Assembly: GCA_000934385.1 (NCBI GenBank) | Contig: KN880607.1 | Span: 1-49,121 of the forward strand | Length of the DNA: 49,121 bases | From: Cylindrobasidium torrendii FP15055 ss-10 | Taxonomy: Eukaryota; Basidiomycota; Agaricomycetes; Agaricales; Physalacriaceae | Direction: 5' to 3' | In this document: piece by piece, positions 43,630 to 49,121 of the stretch | How positions within the stretch are numbered: the first letter of the stretch is position 1 | How the letters are laid out: each line of letters begins with the position of its first letter | Notes under the pieces: generated by a model | What the model was told of the DNA's origin: nothing | Databases searched by the model: none | The model's input: the letters and a program-made list of their open reading frames with translations, nothing else | Program-made: the position numbers and the translations under genes

Positions 43630-44702
43630 ATGGCTACTGGTGGCGACGATCTCGATGACAACCTTCTTCTCGACGAGTTCGAGGAAGACGTGCCGGCCGC
43701 GGAGGTCGAAGACGCTCCGGACAACAGTAGTGAAGACGGGAACATAGGGGAGGAGGCAGAAGAGGACCAGAGGCCAACACCTAAACAATCTGAAGCTCAG
43801 ATAGAGAAGAAGAGAAAGCGCCGTGAAAAGGACAAGCAGCGGAAGGTGTGTGTGTACCCCAAGCCAGCTTGCACCTTCTCACAGGAAACAGAAGCGCAAA
43901 ATAGCAGAATCTGGACCTCCTGTGCGAGAAGAGCTCGGATACCGAACTCCAGAAGAACAGAGCGACGGATTATTTGCCCTCCAGAAAAAGTGCTTCACCG
44001 ACCTCTCAACTATAGAGCTAGATGAGAAACGAATACCTGGTGTGCACATCGGCACACCTCTGTCTGTCATTCTCATAACATCTAGCTTCCGCTTTTGCAA
44101 ATACTAGCTCATGGACTCAAGCACGTCCTCATGATGAGCTCGTGGATTTTATTGCTCAATGTATATGGTTTCACTCAACCTGAATGGCATGCACTCAACT
44201 TTCTCAGGTGCACCTTCACTACAAAAACGTCTCGGGCAAAAGTCCAAATCCAACGGAGCCCCGACATTACTCTTTATCACGCCGGCCGCAAATCGTGCAA
44301 CCGACGTCGCGCGCGTGCTCAAGACAAAGGCTTTGCGTGGGGAGAAGGGAGGAGAGGTTGCGAAGTTATTTGCGCGCCACTTCAAGCTCCATGAACATGC
44401 GAGCTATTTACTCAAGACCAAAGTTGGTGCAGCTGTAGGAACGCCAGGCAGAGTTGGAAAGTTGTTGACGGAGACGGGTCAGTTCTCAGATTCCCAGAGC
44501 ATCACTTGCTGACGGCTTGCCAGAATCCTTGTCAACCACGGCTCTATCACATATCATTCTTGACGTGACGCTTCGCGACGCGAAAGAGCGGACACTTTTC
44601 GATATCCCAGAAACGCGGGACGAAGTGTTCAAGACGGTATTAGGCATTCCACAAATATTGAAGGCCATCAAGGAGGGAAAGGTAGAAATAGTGTTGTTTT
44701 GA
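43630..44702 (+). CDS. CMS1: Cms1-like protein of the small-subunit processome, 298 aa
   Basis: Cms1 belongs to a family that associates with 90S pre-ribosomes and has a degenerate helicase-like fold. Exons: 43630-43847, 43885-44039, 44086-44160, 44208-44477, 44524-44702. It starts with an acidic stretch (DDLDDNLLLDEFEEDVPAAE) and a basic stretch (EKKRKRREKDKQRK). The core reads LGYRTPEEQSDGLFALQKK, HDELVDFIAQCAPSLQKRLG, GAPTLLFITPAANRATDVAR, ARHFKLHEHASYLLKTKVGA, AVGTPGRVGKLLTET, ALSHIILDVTLRDAKERTLF. The first intron is only 37 nt in a (GT)n donor tract; this donor alone joins the two frames. Its stop lies 28 bases from the stop of mL60 on the other strand. Confidence 0.9.
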
Positions 44703-44730
44703 CGTAGGGTACAGACAAAGCCGACAAGAA

Positions 44731-45195
44731 CTAGAAACCTGTTGGGTTCACCCGGTTTGTGGTCTAGTCCGTAATAAGCATAAAACGAAGTGTTGAGAGA
44801 GTGAAAGACGCACTCTTGTCCACTTGGGAACCTTGTGAATACCCTTCCTGTAACCTTTTGCCCGCGCAGCGAAAGTGGTATACTTGTCCCGAGGGTGCAT
44901 TTCGTGCTCCTTTGGTAGCTCGAGTGCCTGCGTCTAGAATATTGTTAGTTGCAGGAACAGAAGCAGGAAGCGGTGGTGTACCAGAGCCTCGCACTGCACG
45001 CCGCTGGCGCGTACGGCTTCAATGACCGCGTCTACTTTCTTTAGGCGATGGCGGGCATTGGCTTTGCGCGTGGTCGACAGCCTCCATGGTATTTTCCTGT
45101 ATTACTGTAAGACACTGTCCCGAAAAGGGTTTACGTAGGACACACCATAAAAGACCACCTAGCGTCGGCGACGTTGCGCGAAAGGGACCGAACAT
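44731..45195 (-). CDS. MRPL31: Mitochondrial large ribosomal subunit protein mL60 (Mrpl31), 105 aa
   Basis: Fungal-specific protein of the mitochondrial large ribosomal subunit. Exons in order: 45146-45195, 44982-45096, 44814-44933, 44731-44763; total 318 nt. The sequence follows the family from end to end: MFGPFRATSPTLGGLLWKIP, WRLSTTRKANARHRLKKVD, VIEAVRASGVQCEAL, KEHEMHPRDKYTTFAARAKG, YRKGIHKVPKWTRTTNRVNP, TGF. The very short exons hide it from single-frame views. It shares a 75-bp promoter region with SF3A1. Confidence 0.93.
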
Positions 45196-45270
45196 GATGG
45201 GAGGAAAGACGGAAGCGTGCGAATTTCGATCGGCGTCACTCTGACCACAACATCCACCAGAGCAACCACG
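45196..45270. promoter_or_regulatory. 75-bp bidirectional promoter region, mL60 / SF3A1
   Basis: The start codons at 45195 (minus) and 45271 (plus) are separated by only 75 bases. No TATA box is present. Transcription start sites may lie very close to, or overlap, the opposite gene. Confidence 0.65.
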
Positions 45271-47815
45271 ATGAGTGCCGCCGTCCTGCCCCCAGCCGCC
45301 AACGGCGATGTTCATCCCGAATTTCACGTTACACCGAATGCGCGTTATGCTACTGGCCTTATCCTACCTCCTCCGGAGATAAAGTGTGCGTGCTCGCGCC
45401 GCTGTATCCACATTTTTACCCAAACTTACTCGCATTTATAGCTGTTATTGACCGCACGGCCGTCTTTGTTGCTCGCTCTGCCAATCCGCCCCAATTCGAG
45501 GACAAGATTCGCGAAGGCCAGCGCTCAGATCCCAAGTTCTCTTTCCTCAACCCAGCGGACCCATACCATGCCTACTACCGTGACAAGATGGACAAAGTCA
45601 TGCAAGGGGACATGGCAGAAACTCATGCCCCAACGGCTTCTGCAGCGCCAGCTGGAGGAGAAGTACCAGTACAAGCCGTGGATGTTGGTCTCGAGCCACC
45701 CCCAACTTTCTTCACTCTCGACCGACCCAATGTCTCTGCGCTCGACATGTGCGTGGACCGTGCTTCAAAGAATATTAAAAATTTGACGCGTCCAACAGGG
45801 ATATTATGAAGTTGACTGCTCTCTTCACCGCACGCCAGGGTCATACCTTCCTCCAGACCCTCTCCAACCGGGAGGCCCAGAACTACCAATACGAGTTCCT
45901 GCGCCCTACCCACTCACTCTTTGGCTACTTTAACCGGTTGGTGGAGCAGTACACCAAAGTCCTCTATCCTGACAAGGAGATGCTGGAACAGCTCAAAAAC
46001 CAGACCCATCCCGCGTCGCGCTGGACCACGTTGGAGATCGCGAAGCGGTATGCGAAATGGGAAAGAAACAAACGCGAGAGGGAAAAGAGAAGGCAGGATG
46101 ACCAGGAGGCGGAGCGAAGTAAGTGTCGACCCACCTTTGACCTCAATGTGCTCATGAATCCTCAGTCGCGTTTGCCGAAATCGACTGGCACGACTACGCC
46201 ATTGTACAGACCATCGAATTCACGGCTGTGGACGCTACGTCGGAGCTGCCGCCTCCCATGAGTGTGCAAGAAGTTGAGAACATGACGCTGGCACAGAAGA
46301 GGATGGCCGCTATGGTCATGGAAAACACCGCTAGCGATGTCGAGGCCCTCAAAGCGCGCCAAGCCGCAGCAGCAGCAGAAGCAGCAGCTGCGGTTGCAAC
46401 TGTCGGAACCGCAAACGACGACGTGGAAATGGACGAAAGCGATGATGAGGGGGCCGCGGAGATGCGACGCGCCAAGGAGCAGGTCGAACGCCAGAAGGAG
46501 ATCGAAAGGGCCAAGGCCATGGCTTCGACGCCCTCACAGGGAGGTGCAATGAAGATTAGGACGGACTATGTTCCTAAGCGTGGGTCAACCGATTGCCCGT
46601 ATCGAGACGTACACTGACTTCAATTTAGTTGGCAAGAACACGACGACTGCCATGACACAGTGTAATATCTGTAAGCAGCAGGTACCGGTCGACGAGCTAC
46701 AGGAGCACATGCGCATTGAGCTGCTCAATCCACGGTGGAAGGAACAGCGCGACCAACTGGAGGCACGCAAAGCCCAGGGGGCAGAACTCCAGCGTGGTTC
46801 CGATGTTGTCTCTTCTCTCAAAAATCTTGCGCGTACCCGTGTCGATATCTTCGGCGCTGAGGCAGACGAAGAGCGTCGCAAAAAAGATGAGGAACTCGAG
46901 CGAGAGAGGCGAAAGGAGCGCGAAAAGGGGGTCTGGGACGGCCATACAGCATCCAAAACCAGCACGCAGGACAAGTATGCGTCGAATGTCAACTTCGACG
47001 AGCAAATTGCGGCTATCCATCGCGCCAAGGGACTGGGGCCTCAAGATGCGGCTGCCATTGGGCCAGGCATTGGTCCTGCCGCCGCGCCCTCTCCGTTCAC
47101 CTCCCTGCCTCCTGCGCCCGCTTCGCTTCCTGCGCCGCCCCGTGCGGCCACTGCAGCAATCAACAACCCGTCATTCTCTGCGGCTACAGTGTCTTCTGGT
47201 CCGCAGCCTGCGTCCGCGGCCTCGTCAACGCCCCCGGTGATGCTCCCACCGTTGCATTATCAGGGAATGGATTCTCAGCAACCGTTCGGATACCAACCAC
47301 CATCTCGGACGGCGGCGCTTGCGGCGGCAAACAGTGCTATGCAGCCCCAGGCGGGCACGGTCAGGAGTGCAGACGAGATGGAGGACGGAGCCCCGGTCGA
47401 CGATACTCCGCCCGCAAAGAAGCAGAAGATTATGAAGCTTCCCGGCGCGCAGATTTGTTCGGAAGATGACTGGATCAATATGCATCCTGTGCGTTTTCTA
47501 GTTGCTGTCGAATCCCCCGCTCTGACCATTGCATAGGCTCCGATCCAATTGAGTGTGGAATTGCCCAACGACCCGTCTAAGCCAGAGTGGAAGCTCGACG
47601 GAAAGACGGTGACCATTGTGGACATACCAATGAATTTGCTCGTGTCAACACTGAGGGAGAGAATCATACAGCAAATAGGGATTGGGGTGCCGGTGTCAAG
47701 GATCAGGCTTTCGTATGCAGGGAAGATGATGACCAACGGTAGCTCAATTGCTGCATACAATGTGGAGGATGAGGAGGTTTTGGTATTGAGTGTGAGCCCT
47801 GCCAAAAAGAAGTAG
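45271..47815 (+). CDS. SF3A1: Splicing factor 3A subunit 1 (SF3A1/Prp21), 764 aa
   Basis: SF3a subunit of the U2 snRNP, needed for prespliceosome assembly at the branch point. Exons: 45271-45385, 45442-45748, 45799-46118, 46166-46579, 46629-47488, 47537-47815. SURP domain 1 at residues about 38-95 (SVIDRTAVFVARSANPPQFE, FSFLNPADPYHAYYRDKM). SURP domain 2 near 145-195 (MDIMKLTALFTARQGHTFLQ, YEFLRPTHSLFGYFNRLVEQ). The Prp21-like region and a zinc-ribbon-like CNICKQQVPVDELQEHMR follow, then RWKEQRDQLEARK. Next are an Ala/Pro-rich segment and the basic PAKKQKIMKLPG. A ubiquitin-like domain closes the protein (LDGKTVTIVDIPMNLLVSTL, SRIRLSYAGKMMTNGSSIAA). All introns are 47-56 nt with phases intact. 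Confidence 0.96.
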
Positions 47816-47973
47816 ATAGATTTGAGCATGTACTTGTGCATTGTACATTGTTCTTATGGTTTATGGACTGTTATGTCATGTGGCAGTCAAATGTGTACAA
47901 ATTTAGCATTCTGACCCTTGATGGATTTGTAGCAATGACACGACTTAACATTTAACACCAGCCACTTCGGAAA

Positions 47974-48145
47974 GTTTCACACAAGTCAAGTACTTGACTT
48001 GACTTGTCTTGACTTGTCTTGGGACCCGTGAGTCATGATCCCCAAGACCCGTGAGTCATTGCAAGTCCAAGTCATTGCAAGGGTCCAGGTCCCTGCTTTG
48101 ACAGAAGCACAAGTACTTGTACAAGTAAACTTGTAAGTTTGTGGC
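47974..48145. repeat. Repeat copy 1 (AGTTTCACACAAGTC...), AT-shifted, with palindromes
   Basis: Starts AGTTTCACACAAGTC at about 47974 and contains the 20-base perfect palindrome CAAGTCAAGTACTTGACTTG at 47982-48001. It is followed by reiterated GACTTG units and, near 48110, ACAAGTACTTGT. It corresponds in order of motifs to copy 2 at 48789, where GACTCG stands in place of GACTTG. Confidence 0.6.
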
Positions 48146-48693
48146 TTTGCCACAGTAAATTGGCCAAGGGGAAATGGCATTCCCAATGTTGTTGGAGGTC
48201 TTTAGGATACTTTAGACTGAATGGAAGTGTTTGATGACATTGGGAGCTCACATTGGGGTCAAGATATGCCAAAGACATTGACTTTCAAGGTATATCTATT
48301 ATCCACTGTTGCAGCACCATTTTTGGGTCAAATATCAAAGTGTCTATACTCACAATGTTTGCATTTTCATTCTCTATTGTTGTATGATTTTTTCAGACTT
48401 TTATCTATCTCTTCACAAGTTTTCTATCTGCTAAGTACAGCCAGATAAAAAACTCAAACAAGGAGTTGTACTACTACACAGGTACTCACATGGACTCTTC
48501 TTGTATTATACTAAGGGGTGAACCGGTACAAACATGAAACATCTTATATGTATCCTGTAGCGTTTTTCTGTGCAATTCCAACAGTACTAAAATCAAAAGA
48601 AATGGATCAAAACACTGCGTGAAAATTTCCATATTTCACCATGGAATATGGAAGAAAATTTTGTTATATTATTTGGATATTCTGGGCAATGTC

Positions 48694-48770
48694 TATTTGG
48701 GAAGCCCCCTTCCTTGGGTTCCTGGGGGGGTTTCCCCCCTTGCCTAATAGGGAACCCGGCTTCCCAAATA
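48694..48770. repeat. 77-bp imperfect palindrome (hairpin or miniature inverted-repeat element)
   Basis: Outer arms TATTTGGGAAGCC (48694-48706) and GGCTTCCCAAATA (48758-48770) are perfect inverted copies. Inner arms GGGTTCC and GGAACCC and a central G-run/C-run pair extend the fold. Confidence 0.7.
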
Positions 48771-48788
48771 ACGTGCAGGGTCGTTAGA

Positions 48789-48960
48789 GTTTCACACAAG
48801 TCCCGCCCGACCGGGTACTTGACTCGGACTTGACTCGCCTCGGGGACTCGAGGACTCGATCCCCGAGATCCGCGGATCCCACACGGATCCGAGTCCCGGC
48901 GCGGGTCCGAGTCCTGGTCTGGGAGGTTGAGTACCCATGGCAAGTACTCGTATATGACTT
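48789..48960. repeat. Repeat copy 2 (AGTTTCACACAAGTC...), GC-rich
   Basis: Begins with the same AGTTTCACACAAGTC as copy 1, then GTACTTGACTCGGACTTGAC and further GACTCG and CCGAG units rich in CpG, ending near GAGTACCCATGGCAAGTACT. Confidence 0.6.
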
Positions 48961-49121
48961 GCGCATGCATGGACCATGGATGAGTGCTGGCTCATGGGTT
49001 CTTGTGTGGGTACTAAGCAAATACATATCTCTCAGAATAATCTGGCTAATGTCATGGCATTGACCTTGTGACTGCTGGACTCAGGGAGGAGCTGGTAAAT
49101 GTAGATTCACCTGTGGGATTT

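Larger units (their letters stand above)
47816..49121. other. Gene-free right end with repeats and palindromes
   Basis: After the SF3A1 3' end the sequence becomes AT-rich and no conserved frame is found on either strand. It holds the repeats and the palindrome listed separately. This looks like decayed mobile-element sequence. Confidence 0.55.

Noticed and set aside
1..49121. CRISPR arrays, bacterial operons, ribosome binding sites
   Set aside because: The window is eukaryotic with spliceosomal introns throughout; no regularly spaced repeats were found.

Overview
The window is nuclear DNA of a filamentous basidiomycete, most likely an Agaricomycete. Three things point there. Genes are densely packed on both strands. 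Most genes are cut by introns of about 45-60 bases with GTGCGT/GTGAGT-type donors. The proteins match basidiomycete housekeeping families (fungal PhoD-like phosphatase, Mrp10, Cms1, mL60, Arp8, fungal Med1). Sixteen protein genes were rebuilt by splicing conserved reading frames, plus two genes inside a transposon, one disrupted gene in two pieces and one partial gene at the left edge. Splice sites are inferred from phase and family similarity, not from RNA data.

Left part (1-20.5 kb): an EST1/SMG7-like gene (minus, partial, one apparent frameshift); a 20-exon PhoD-like phosphatase (minus) with exons of 5, 9, 19 and 20 nt across its metal-binding motif; divergent from it APC1 of the anaphase-promoting complex (plus); a TDP2-like EEP-fold gene whose GDxN motif is lost; the 24 kDa subunit of respiratory complex I (minus); a small unknown gene; and a divergent pair, an ER tail-anchored E2 (UBE2J1/UBC6 type) and the mitoribosomal protein Mrp10.

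Middle part (21-32 kb): the accessory region. Two tandem paralogs encode NYN-domain proteins with C-terminal LOTUS (OST-HTH) domains. Copy A is intact. Copy B is split by a 6.04-kb DNA transposon with 41-bp imperfect terminal inverted repeats and a 7-bp target duplication (CCTGAGC). The transposon carries an uninterrupted Tnp2-like transposase gene and a second spliced gene for a coiled-coil protein of unknown function. The flanks of copy B are still in frame with each other, so the insertion looks young. Both paralogs have lost most NYN catalytic acids; a third NYN gene at 35.3-36.7 kb keeps them.

Right part (32.7-47.8 kb): MED1, the third NYN gene, ARP8 (INO80 complex), an unknown Ser/Pro-rich gene, MOG1, a membrane-anchored ERI1-like exonuclease, CMS1, mL60 (MRPL31) and SF3A1. 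Several are head-to-head pairs; mL60 and SF3A1 have only 75 bp between start codons. The last 1.3 kb has no gene and holds palindromes and a two-copy repeat that looks like old mobile-element debris.
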